NCBI RefSeq assembly: GCF_008000815.1
Contig: NZ_CP042806.1
Span: 5,518,001-5,582,000 of the forward strand
Direction of reading: 5' to 3'
Source: Terriglobus albidus
GTDB taxonomy: Bacteria; Acidobacteriota; Terriglobia; Terriglobales; Acidobacteriaceae
DNA: 64,000 bases
This document shows, one piece after another, positions 32,190 to 39,438 of this stretch. A program made the position numbers and the translations under genes. Below the pieces are notes generated by a model. The model made no database searches. It saw nothing but the letters and a program-made list of their open reading frames with translations, and was not told where the DNA came from. Positions within the stretch are counted from its first letter, which is position 1, and every line of letters starts with the position of its first letter.

Positions 32190-33110
32190 ATGAAGCGTTT
32201 TGTCTTTGTTGCCGTATTGCTCGTGCTTACCTGTGCCGCACCCGCGCAGGTCACCACCTCGCGAGAGCGCATTCTGTTCTACACCGGTGAGTGGCATGGC
32301 GAGCGCTTTCCTGATGGCCGGCCGAAGGTACCCGATGCATTGCTCTCCCGCGCGCTCGACGTCACCATCGAGGATGTGTGGGACTTCCTGCAGGGGCATG
32401 GCTACAAGAACCAGTTCGAAGGCGGCTGGCAGTCGCTTCACGCCGAACGTCCCTTCGCCGGACGCGCGCTGACCGCGCAATACATGCCATCGCGGCCGGA
32501 CATGATTGCCGCCATCAAGGCCGAAGGCAAAGCTGAGGGACGCGTCGGCGATACCAATAGCTGGCCTATCAAACAGCTCGAGCAGGGCGATGTGTATGTC
32601 GCCGATGGCTTCAGCAAAATCGTCGAGGGAACGCTGATCGGCTCGAATCTCGGCAGCGGCATCGCAGCCCACACTCACGGAGGATTCGTCTTCGACGCCG
32701 GCATCCGCGACCAGGAAGAGAATCGTGAGATTTCCGGACTCAACGGCGTCTACCGCGGCTACGATCCATCGGCCTGGGCGCAGATGACGCTGACCGCCAT
32801 CAATGCTCCCCTGCGCATCGGCAGAGCCGTAGTACTTCCCGGAGATCTGGTAATGGCACGAGCAGATGGCGTCGTCTTTGTTCCCGCGCAGCTTGCGGAA
32901 GAAGCCATCAGCAGCGCCGAGTTCACCAAACTGAAGGACGAGTTCAACTTCGAGCAGAACGCGAAAGGCTCCAACGGCGGTCAGTTTGAAGGCGGATGGA
33001 CAGCAGCAAAGTACCAGGCCTTCCGCGCCTGGGTGAACAGTCACCCTGAGAAGCTGAAGATGTCACAGGAAGAGTTTCAGAAGCTTCTCGCAGCGGCGAG
33101 ACAGGATTAG
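32190..33110 (+). CDS. Secreted RraA-family protein
   Basis: About 306 residues with a signal peptide ('MKRFVFVAVLLVLTCAAPAQ'). The core matches the RraA/HMG-CHA aldolase fold: 'IEDVWDFLQGHGY', 'FAGRALTAQYMPSRPDMI', 'LEQGDVYVADGFSKIVEGTLIGSNLGSGIAAHTHGGFVFDAGIRDQEENREI' (the G..hG.V.DG..RD signature) and 'PLRIGRAVVLPGDLVMARADGVVFVPAQLAEEAI'. Cytosolic RraA modulates RNase E and relatives are metal-dependent aldolases or decarboxylases; an exported version is more likely a metal-dependent lyase. The His in 'HTHGG' and the Asp of 'GIRD' suggest a metal/substrate pocket. Unknown substrate. Confidence 0.82.
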   Translation: MKRFVFVAVLLVLTCAAPAQVTTSRERILFYTGEWHGERFPDGRPKVPDALLSRALDVTIEDVWDFLQGHGYKNQFEGGWQSLHAERPFAGRALTAQYMPSRPDMIAAIKAEGKAEGRVGDTNSWPIKQLEQGDVYVADGFSKIVEGTLIGSNLGSGIAAHTHGGFVFDAGIRDQEENREISGLNGVYRGYDPSAWAQMTLTAINAPLRIGRAVVLPGDLVMARADGVVFVPAQLAEEAISSAEFTKLKDEFNFEQNAKGSNGGQFEGGWTAAKYQAFRAWVNSHPEKLKMSQEEFQKLLAAARQD

Positions 33111-33164
33111 GGTGCAGCAACGAACTAGGATTGCTTCTACATCCATCACTGCTTTTGCCCTTGC

Positions 33165-33392
33165 CCTCAGCGGCTAAAGCCGCCTTCCTTCTGGAGCTCT
33201 GTACGGCACGGCTGAAGCCGTGCCCTTAAGCAAAACCATCCTGTGGCATCAATAAGAAACGCGACCCTTGCGAGAGAGTTTCACATCGCATGCTCAACCA
33301 GTTCGCGCCGCAGGTGCGAATGCCTTGCTTAAGGGCACGGCTTTAGCCGTGCCGTTCCAGCTTCGAAAGATACGCGGCTTTAGCCGCTGAGG
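33165..33392. repeat. R2 palindromic repeat, two facing units
   Basis: 'CCTCAGCGGCTAAAGCCGCC' and 'GGCACGGCTGAAGCCGTGCC' at the left face 'GGCACGGCTTTAGCCGTGCC' and 'GCGGCTTTAGCCGCTGAGG' at the right, so the whole region is an inverted pair around ~60 bp of ordinary sequence. It occupies the gap between the RraA-like and GK-rich genes. Confidence 0.75.
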
Positions 33393-33415
33393 TACGAGGA
33401 CTCAACGGCATTCAC

Positions 33416-33853
33416 CTACTGCGGCGGCTCTGCCGGGGGCGGTGTCGCATCTTTGCTCTCGCTCTTCTTCGAATGATGGAACGGCTTCGCCACAGCTCTT
33501 CCCGTGCCTTTGGCGATCTTGCCAGTTCCCTTCACTGTTCCTACGCCGACATCCTTACCGGCTTCTCCGGCGCCTTTGCCTACATTCTCAGCCGCACCGA
33601 TTGGATGCAGCGTCACCAGATCTCCAGCGCCTTTGCCAACACCTTCGGCAGCATGGCCTGCGCCCTTGCCTGCACCTTTGCCGATGTCACCACTGCCGCT
33701 GCCCACGTCTCCCCCGGCACTTCGTTGATGAGGCTGAGACTGTGACTGAGCAGGCTTGGGCGGCGGAGCCTGCGACGAAGAAGAGTTCTGTCCCATGGCG
33801 GCAAGACCAAAGACCAGCGGAGTCACAGACAACAATACGACAGGAGTTCTCAT
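33416..33853 (-). CDS. Secreted Gly/Lys-rich low-complexity protein
   Basis: About 145 residues. A signal peptide ('MRTPVVLLSVTPLVFGLAAMGQ') is followed by a Ser/Gln/Pro stretch, then roughly 60 residues built of Gly-Lys-Gly-Ala/Thr-Gly units ('GKGAGKGAG', 'GVGKGAGDL', 'NVGKGAGEAGKDVG', 'VKGTGKIAKGTG') and a Lys/Ser/Pro tail. No known domain. The repeats could form amphipathic, glycine-zipper-like helices that touch membranes, or an extended cell-surface segment. Start ATG 33853 is set by GAGGAGG; the frame extends to 33934. Confidence 0.7.
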   Translation of the reverse strand: MRTPVVLLSVTPLVFGLAAMGQNSSSSQAPPPKPAQSQSQPHQRSAGGDVGSGSGDIGKGAGKGAGHAAEGVGKGAGDLVTLHPIGAAENVGKGAGEAGKDVGVGTVKGTGKIAKGTGRAVAKPFHHSKKSESKDATPPPAEPPQ

Positions 33854-33966
33854 AGCAACCCTCCTCGGGCATTGGATGCGGAACAGCACATATCTGGCTA
33901 TACCAAGTCCAAAAGCATCGAACTCTGCCGCCAAGCATCAGATTTCATGGGAGATCACTACGCTGC

Positions 33967-34989
33967 ATGAAAAAACTGGGCTTCCTCTCGTTCGGTCATT
34001 GGACACCTTCCCCGCAGTCAGGAACACAGTCGGCTGCCGACGCGCTGCTGCAATCCATTGACCTCGCCATTGAGGCTGAGCGTCTTGGAATGGACGGCGC
34101 CTATTTCCGCGTCCATCACTTCGCACGGCAACTGGCATCGCCGTTCCCGCTGCTTGCGGCCGTGGGAGCGAAGACCAGCAAGATCGAAATCGGCACAGCC
34201 GTGATCGACATGCGGTATGAGAACCCTCACTACATGGCGGAGGACGCCGGTGCTGCCGATCTGATCTCCGGTGGACGCCTGCAGTTAGGCCTCAGCCGCG
34301 GATCGCCCGAACAGGTCATCGACGGCTGGCGCTACTTTGGTTATCAACCGGCTGAAGGTGAAACCGATGAAGATATGGGCCGCCAGCATACCGAAGTCTT
34401 TCTCGATGCGCTCAGCGGCAAAGGCTTCGCGCAGCCGAACCCGCGGCCGATGTTTCCCAATCCGCCGGGATTACTGCGGCTTGAACCACACTCCGATGGT
34501 CTGCGCGACCGCATCTGGTGGGGATCAGCCACGAATGCAACGGCCGTCTGGGCTGCGAAGCTCGGCATGAATATGCAGACCTCAACACTCAAATTCGACG
34601 AGACCGGTGAACCACTCCACATCCAGCAAGCCGCGCAGATTCGCGCCTTCCGCGATGCATGGAAAGAAGCGGGCCACTCCCGTACTCCGCGTGTCTCTGT
34701 CAGCCGCAGCATCTTTGCCCTGGTCAATGGCCTTGACCGCGCTTACTTCGGATCCGGCAGAGATGAAGAGGACAAGGTCGGCTTTATTGATGCAAATACA
34801 CGAGCGATCTTCGGCCGCAGCTACGCCGCCGAACCCGACGTCCTGATCGAACAGCTTAGGAAGGATGAGGCGATCACAGAAGCCGACACGCTGCTGCTCA
34901 CCGTCCCCAACCAGCTCGGCGTTGCCTATAACGCGCATGTACTGGAAGCGATTCTGACGCATGTCGCACCGGCGCTGGGTTGGCGATAA
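33967..34989 (+). CDS. LLM-class flavin-dependent monooxygenase
   Basis: About 340 residues of the luciferase-like monooxygenase family: 'KLGFLSFGHW' (strand 1), 'LAIEAERLGMDGAYFRVHHFARQLASPFPLLAAVGAKTSKIEIGTAVIDMRYENPHYMAEDAGAADLISGGRLQLGLSRGSPEQVIDGWRYFGY' and 'DGLRDRIWWGSATNATAVWAAKLGMNM'. The His-His in 'RVHHF' and 'GTAVI' are typical FMN-cavity residues of the group. It uses FMNH2 or F420-type reduced cofactors; the substrate cannot be predicted. Its ATG lies 113 bases from the divergent GK-rich gene. R3 follows it. Confidence 0.9.
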   Translation: MKKLGFLSFGHWTPSPQSGTQSAADALLQSIDLAIEAERLGMDGAYFRVHHFARQLASPFPLLAAVGAKTSKIEIGTAVIDMRYENPHYMAEDAGAADLISGGRLQLGLSRGSPEQVIDGWRYFGYQPAEGETDEDMGRQHTEVFLDALSGKGFAQPNPRPMFPNPPGLLRLEPHSDGLRDRIWWGSATNATAVWAAKLGMNMQTSTLKFDETGEPLHIQQAAQIRAFRDAWKEAGHSRTPRVSVSRSIFALVNGLDRAYFGSGRDEEDKVGFIDANTRAIFGRSYAAEPDVLIEQLRKDEAITEADTLLLTVPNQLGVAYNAHVLEAILTHVAPALGWR

Positions 34990-35024
34990 GGCGGGTCATC
35001 AGGTTTGACGTAATCCACAGACTG

Positions 35025-35166
35025 GGTGGCCCATATCCGGGGTCCCCAGCGAGCTTGCTCGTTGGGGTGGTGTCTCGGCATAGCCGAGATGTGGGTTTAC
35101 AGAAACTACCGTGGCACCCATTCCCACATCTGGCGAAAATGCCGCCAGATATGGGGCACCCCTTAC
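35025..35166. repeat. R3 repeat
   Basis: Units: 'GGGGTCCCCAGCGAGCTTGC' with GGGG partner, 'GTCTCGGCATAGCCGAGA', 'CCCACATCTGGCG' facing 'GCCAGATATGGGGCACC'. Found again at 39095, 44238 and 57531; it separates the LLM and MOSC genes. Confidence 0.75.
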
Positions 35167-35172
35167 TCGATG

Positions 35173-35832
35173 TCACATAGCTGAGGAGAACTCGCTCCGC
35201 AGAATCTGCTTCTTCCAGAACCCCGGTAACAACTCCAGCGCGCGTACGCGCTGCTGCGTCTCCAGGTCAGCATCTTCAACCAGGCTGTACCGCCAGATAT
35301 CGGCAACGCTGATCTGTTCCGGCGCTCTGCTCACGATCGTGATCTCATCCCCTGCCGTCAGCGAGCCTTCCTGCACAACCGAGGCATACCAGCCAGGACG
35401 ATTCTGATGAACAAACAACGCAACCATATCCGGACGCTGGAACTTGATCTGCAGCTTGTAGCAGGGGCTTCTCGGCTGCAGCACCTGCAGCAATGTACTT
35501 CCAATCTGAATCACATCGCCGATACAAAGATCAGCTTCTGAAAATCCTTCGGAAGTAATGTTCTCTCCGAAGGCTCCGGGAGCGAGCGGCCCTATGCCCA
35601 GCAGCTTCTCCCACATCGCATAATGTTCCCGCGGATAGAAGTACACGGCTTTCTGCGGGCCGCCGTGAACCGTCAGGTCGGCTTGCTTATCGCCCTCCAG
35701 TCCCAGGTGGCGGGCAGTCACGGCGCCGGATACCGACTCCTTGAAGATGGCGGTACTCACAACCTTCCCGAAGAACTCAACCTCACGCGGCTTGCCAACA
35801 TTGACCGAGTACACCTTGCCTACACCTGACAC
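35173..35832 (-). CDS. MOSC-domain protein (YiiM-like)
   Basis: About 219 residues with a MOSC beta-barrel: 'GKVYSVNVGKPREVEFFGKVVSTAIFKESVSGAVTARHLGLEGDKQADLTVHGGPQKAVYFYPREHYAMWEKLL', 'PGAFGENITSEGFSEADLCIGDVIQIGSTLLQVLQPRSPCYKLQIKF' (the conserved Cys in 'SPCYKL', the Mo-cofactor sulfur ligand in relatives), then a YiiM-type C-terminal part. It probably hydroxylates, or reduces N-hydroxylated, substrates with a molybdenum cofactor. The start is GTG 35832, with AAAGGA upstream; the longer frame to 36162 would run into the ADOP gene. The window also encodes a molybdenum hydroxylase (54568-57437), so the cell has the cofactor. Confidence 0.85.
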   Translation of the reverse strand: MSGVGKVYSVNVGKPREVEFFGKVVSTAIFKESVSGAVTARHLGLEGDKQADLTVHGGPQKAVYFYPREHYAMWEKLLGIGPLAPGAFGENITSEGFSEADLCIGDVIQIGSTLLQVLQPRSPCYKLQIKFQRPDMVALFVHQNRPGWYASVVQEGSLTAGDEITIVSRAPEQISVADIWRYSLVEDADLETQQRVRALELLPGFWKKQILRSEFSSAM

Positions 35833-35899
35833 CGAACACCGTCCTTTCGATCTATCAAAAAGGTTAGATGTTTCTGGGGCATCGCTGGAAGCAACAAAA

Positions 35900-38653
35900 T
35901 CAATCGTGGCGGAGCGCCTCCATTGGCTCAATGCGAGACGCACGCGCAGCAGGGATCCATGCGGCCGTAACTGCAATGGCCAACAGCAGCAAACCGGCGC
36001 CGGTGAGTGAGATCGGGTCATTGGGCCCGAGGCCAAAGAGCATGGATTTGACCAGCCTGCCAAGCGCGACTGCGGAGACGAGCCCGGCGGCAATGCCGAT
36101 GACCGTAAGCCAAATGCTCTCCCGTAGCACCATGGCGCGGACGCGTGCACGCTGCGCTCCAAGGGCGAGACGGATGCCGATCTCGCTGGTACGCTGAGCC
36201 ACGGTGTACGTCATGATCCCATAGATGCCGACACAGGCCAGCGCCAGGGCGAGGACGCCGAAGCCAACCGTGAGCGAGGCGAAGATGCGCTCCTGCTGGG
36301 TGGTGGCGTCGATCTGTTCCTGCTGCGTACGGATGTCGATCAGAGGGAGATCTTTGTCGATGCGCTGCACCGCGGCACGGAGCGACGGAACGATGGCTTC
36401 GGGTGGCATTGCAGTACGGACGATATAACTAGCTCCGCCGATCTCGTGCTGCTGGCGGTAGAGGTCGAAGTGCAACGCTTCAGGCTTGCGGCGGAGGCTG
36501 TTGTAGTGGACGTCGGCACAGACGCCGACGATCTCGTACCAGATCATGCGACCCGGATCATCGTCGGTGCTGAAGCGTTTGCCGATTGGATTTTCTCCCG
36601 GGAAAAACTTCTTTGCGGCTGATTGCGTGATGACAGCCGTAGCGCGCGGCGACTCAGCATCCTGCTGGGTGAAGGCGCGTCCTGAAACGATAGGGATACG
36701 CATCACCTGAAAGAAATCCGGGCCGACATTGGCGAGGTCAGAGTTTTCGTCGGAACCGTTATGCCGAGACCTGCCTTCGACGTTAAAGTTTGCGTTGGAA
36801 CGAGAGTTGGCAATGAGGACGACGTCTGAGAGCGCTACATCTTCAACGCCTGGAACAACACGGATGGCATCTTCAAGACGATGGTGCAGGGCGATATCCT
36901 GCGGCGCCGGGTAACTCTTCGACGGAGGACTGATCTCGAAGAGAAGTAGATGGTCGGCGCGGAAGCCAGGGTCGATGTTATTGAGATGAATCAGCGTGCG
37001 GATGAAGAGACCGGCCCCTGCAAGCAGCAGCGTGGAGAGCGCGACCTGGAAGGCAACAATCGCACGTCCGCTTAGCGCTTTGCGATGACGCGTAGCTGTA
37101 CCCGCGCCTTCTTTGAGGGAAGAGTTAATCTCCGCCCGCGTGGCCGCCCAGGCTGGAAGCGCGGCGAAGAGGATTCCCGACAACAGCGTCAGCACCGCGG
37201 TAAAAGCAAAGATCTTCCAGTCGAAGGGGATGTGAAGATCCTGACTCTCCCATACGTTGAAAAGAAACCTGGGAAGCGTCGAGTGTCCAAAGTATGCGGC
37301 GACAAGACCGAGCGTGCCTCCAGCCGCGGAGAGCAGCATGCCCTCGGTGATGACCTGGCGGAGGATGCGCGAACGGCCTGCGCCAAGAGCCAGACGGACA
37401 GACATCTCGCGCTGCCGTGCGAGCGTACGCGCCAACATAAGATTGGCGACATTGGCACAGGCAAGCACAAGCACCAGGCCGACAAACACCAGGAGCACGT
37501 TGAGCGGCTTCGCCAAATGCTTTCCGGAGAAGTTCAGGCCCCGGCTTCCGTCGGTAACCTCGAGGGTAGGCAGGGTCTCGTCGGCCTCTGGTGACATCGT
37601 GGAACGGATGGCGGCATCCAGTGAGACCTGTAACGCCGCACGTGCCTTCTCGTCGGAGATGCCCGGTTTGGTACGCGCCATCACGTTGATCCAGAAGAGT
37701 AGCCGACTGGAGAGAATAGGACCCAGACGTGCAGATTCCGCCCGCAACACCGGTATCATCGAGATCGGCATAAAAATGTCAGGCGAGACCTGAACTGATT
37801 TGGCCCCGGTGAAGGATGGCGGATTCACCCCGATGACCGTAATCGGCAGGGTGTTTACCGTGATGACCTTGCCGACGACGTTGGGGTCGCTTCCGAAGGA
37901 GTGTCTCCAGAGAGCGTTGCTGATGACGGCAACGGCGCCCGTCCCCGGAGCTCCATCATCAGAGGACACGATAGGACGGCCCACCACAGGACGAATGCCG
38001 ATCTGTTCATAGAGATTTCCGGAGACGAGCTCGACCTGGACGACTCGAGCCTGGCCATCAATCGTCGCATTGGCCTGCCCGAGATTCTTAAAGGCAAAGA
38101 TCTCGCTAAGGACGGTGTTATCGCGGCGAAGCTGCTGATAGACCGGATAAGAAAAAGAGTCGAACTCCGAACGGCCGCCATCATCCTTGTCCCACTCTCC
38201 CCAGGAGGCATGGACGACAACATTCTTATCTCCTGTCAGGTGAAGCAGACGAAGCTGCTCCGGATGCGGAACCCCGAGCCGCTCATAGAGCGCCGCATTG
38301 GCGACGGAGAAGATCGTCGTGTTCGCTCCGATGGCGAGCGCAAGAGAACCGGCAGCAATCGCAGTGAACGACGGATTCTTGCGAAGAATACGGGCGGCGT
38401 AGCGAAGATCGGCGAGTAGATCATCGAACCAGCGCACGCCGAGCGAGCGGCGAACCTCATCGTGATGAGTATTCGCAGAGCCTAGCTCCATGCGGGCCTG
38501 GCGAGCGGCTTCGGCAGGCGACAGGCCCTGGCGAACCAGGTCATCAGCGCGGGCCTCGAGATGGAAACGAAGCTCCTCCTCAATCTGCGAGGCAAGCTCC
38601 GAACGGCGGAAGAGTGAAACGACCGTAGACCGCAGACGCGCGAAGAACTTCAT
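35900..38653 (-). CDS. ADOP-family permease with N-terminal prefix domain (PadR-linked copy 2)
   Basis: About 917 residues. The prefix region ('ASQIEEELRFHLEARADDLVRQGLSPAEAARQARMELGS') leads into a membrane helix ('SFTAIAAGSLALAIGANTTIFSVANAALYERL'), a MacB_PCD domain, an FtsX block ('VLACANVANLMLARTLARQREMSVRLALGAGRSRILRQVITEGMLLSAAGGT'), a second periplasmic domain ('GVEDVALSDVVLIANSRSN') and a final FtsX block ('SEIGIRLALGAQRARVRAMVLRESIWLTVIGIAAGLVSAVALG') ending 'EPMEALRHD'. It follows PadR by 9 bases and is not directly overlapping as in the 21030 operon. Substrate and partner ATPase unknown. The family expands strongly in these genomes, so three copies in 64 kb is in keeping. Confidence 0.93.
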   Translation of the reverse strand: MKFFARLRSTVVSLFRRSELASQIEEELRFHLEARADDLVRQGLSPAEAARQARMELGSANTHHDEVRRSLGVRWFDDLLADLRYAARILRKNPSFTAIAAGSLALAIGANTTIFSVANAALYERLGVPHPEQLRLLHLTGDKNVVVHASWGEWDKDDGGRSEFDSFSYPVYQQLRRDNTVLSEIFAFKNLGQANATIDGQARVVQVELVSGNLYEQIGIRPVVGRPIVSSDDGAPGTGAVAVISNALWRHSFGSDPNVVGKVITVNTLPITVIGVNPPSFTGAKSVQVSPDIFMPISMIPVLRAESARLGPILSSRLLFWINVMARTKPGISDEKARAALQVSLDAAIRSTMSPEADETLPTLEVTDGSRGLNFSGKHLAKPLNVLLVFVGLVLVLACANVANLMLARTLARQREMSVRLALGAGRSRILRQVITEGMLLSAAGGTLGLVAAYFGHSTLPRFLFNVWESQDLHIPFDWKIFAFTAVLTLLSGILFAALPAWAATRAEINSSLKEGAGTATRHRKALSGRAIVAFQVALSTLLLAGAGLFIRTLIHLNNIDPGFRADHLLLFEISPPSKSYPAPQDIALHHRLEDAIRVVPGVEDVALSDVVLIANSRSNANFNVEGRSRHNGSDENSDLANVGPDFFQVMRIPIVSGRAFTQQDAESPRATAVITQSAAKKFFPGENPIGKRFSTDDDPGRMIWYEIVGVCADVHYNSLRRKPEALHFDLYRQQHEIGGASYIVRTAMPPEAIVPSLRAAVQRIDKDLPLIDIRTQQEQIDATTQQERIFASLTVGFGVLALALACVGIYGIMTYTVAQRTSEIGIRLALGAQRARVRAMVLRESIWLTVIGIAAGLVSAVALGRLVKSMLFGLGPNDPISLTGAGLLLLAIAVTAAWIPAARASRIEPMEALRHD

Positions 38654-38662
38654 TCACCCCTC

Positions 38663-39013
38663 CTATTCGTTTGCCGGCACTGACGTAAGACTCAGGATCG
38701 ATCCCATGATGCCGGCCATACGATTCCATTTCTCCGTCTCGGCAGCCAGACGCTTGCGGCCCTGGGGCGTGAGCGAGTAATAGCGGGCGCGGCGGTTGTT
38801 CTCGCTCTCGCCCCACTCACCGCGGAGGTCCCCATCATGCTCCAGCCGATAGAGGGCGGGATACAGCGACCCCTGCTGGATCACAAGCTGATCGCCGGAG
38901 ATCTGCTGAATACGGAGCAGAACGCCATAGCCATGCAGCTTGCCGAGCGAGACCGCCTTGAGAATCAGCAGGTCAAGTGTTCCCTGGAGCAGGTCGGCGG
39001 GTTTGGGTGGCAT
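38663..39013 (-). CDS. PadR-family regulator of the second ADOP operon
   Basis: About 116 residues: 'LLQGTLDLLILKAVSLGKLHGYGVLLRIQQISGDQLVIQQGSLYPALYRLEHDGDLRGEWGESENNRRARYYSLTPQGRKRLAAETEKWNRM'. The 'GSLYPALYRLE' segment is the canonical PadR recognition-helix motif, slightly different from the first PadR ('GTVYTSLLRL'). ATG 39013 follows AAGGAG by five bases, and that AAGGAG is part of a long inverted repeat upstream. First gene of the PadR-ADOP operon. Confidence 0.92.
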   Translation of the reverse strand: MPPKPADLLQGTLDLLILKAVSLGKLHGYGVLLRIQQISGDQLVIQQGSLYPALYRLEHDGDLRGEWGESENNRRARYYSLTPQGRKRLAAETEKWNRMAGIMGSILSLTSVPANE

Positions 39014-39018
39014 ACACT

Positions 39019-39069
39019 CTCCTTGATTGTCTAGGAGAGTAGAACGGACTCTCCTAGATCGTCAAGGAG
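39019..39069 (-). promoter_or_regulatory. Long inverted repeat overlapping the second PadR ribosome binding site
   Basis: Two 22-base arms (39019-39040 and 39048-39069) match at 19 of 22 positions around a 7-base spacer; the inner ten, CTAGGAGAGT and ACTCTCCTAG, match perfectly. On the transcribed strand the last bases of the element carry AAGGAG, the ribosome binding site of PadR. Likely operator for self-repression; it could also act in RNA form. Confidence 0.65.
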
Positions 39070-39094
39070 AAGATTCTTCGGTCCCAATGAACTG

Positions 39095-39243
39095 GTGCCC
39101 CCACACCCGGGGTCCCAATGAGCTTGCTCGTTGGGGTGGTGTCTCGGCTATGCCGAGATGTGGGTTTTCAGAGCGCTGGATAACTTCAACTGCCGTGGTA
39201 CTTTCCCACATCTGGCGATGATGCCGCCAGATATGGGGCACCC
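39095..39243. repeat. R3 repeat, second copy
   Basis: 'GGTGCCCCCACACCCGGGGTC', 'AGCTTGCTCGTTGGGGTGG', 'GTCTCGGCTATGCCGAGA', 'CCCACATCTGGCG' and 'GCCAGATATGGGGCACCC'. Located just upstream of the leader of the LRR gene. Confidence 0.75.
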
Positions 39244-39270
39244 GATTTCCTGCGAAGACAGAAGAGATTA

Positions 39271-39438
39271 TTGACATCACCATCCGCCCTGTGACACCGT
39301 ACCGGTAGCGCGCTCTGGGGCGCCTCCTGTCCGCGGCAAGGGAGAGTACTCCCACCCACCTTCAACCTGTGTTTCTGCAAGGACCTTTCATCCGGCCCTG
39401 AGCTCAGCGGACCTGGGCAATTACGGAAGGAAGGTACT
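39271..39438 (+). promoter_or_regulatory. Promoter region and candidate structured leader A of the LRR gene
   Basis: TTGACA at 39271-39276 may be the -35 box; the -10 box is poor. From 39317 the leader has GGGGCGC, GTCCGC (39329-39334), a GGGAG-AGTA-CTCCC hairpin (39340-39353) immediately followed by ACCCA, AAGGAC, and GCGGAC (39407-39412), which pairs with GTCCGC. The order matches leader B before the ankyrin gene, with compensatory changes in the hairpin. Possible cis-regulatory RNA. Inference from two copies only. Confidence 0.5.

Noticed and set aside
32115-33044. Long minus-strand ORF (~309 codons) opposite the RraA-like gene
   Set aside because: The opposite strand has a signal peptide, family motifs and normal codon pattern; this ORF is a shadow.
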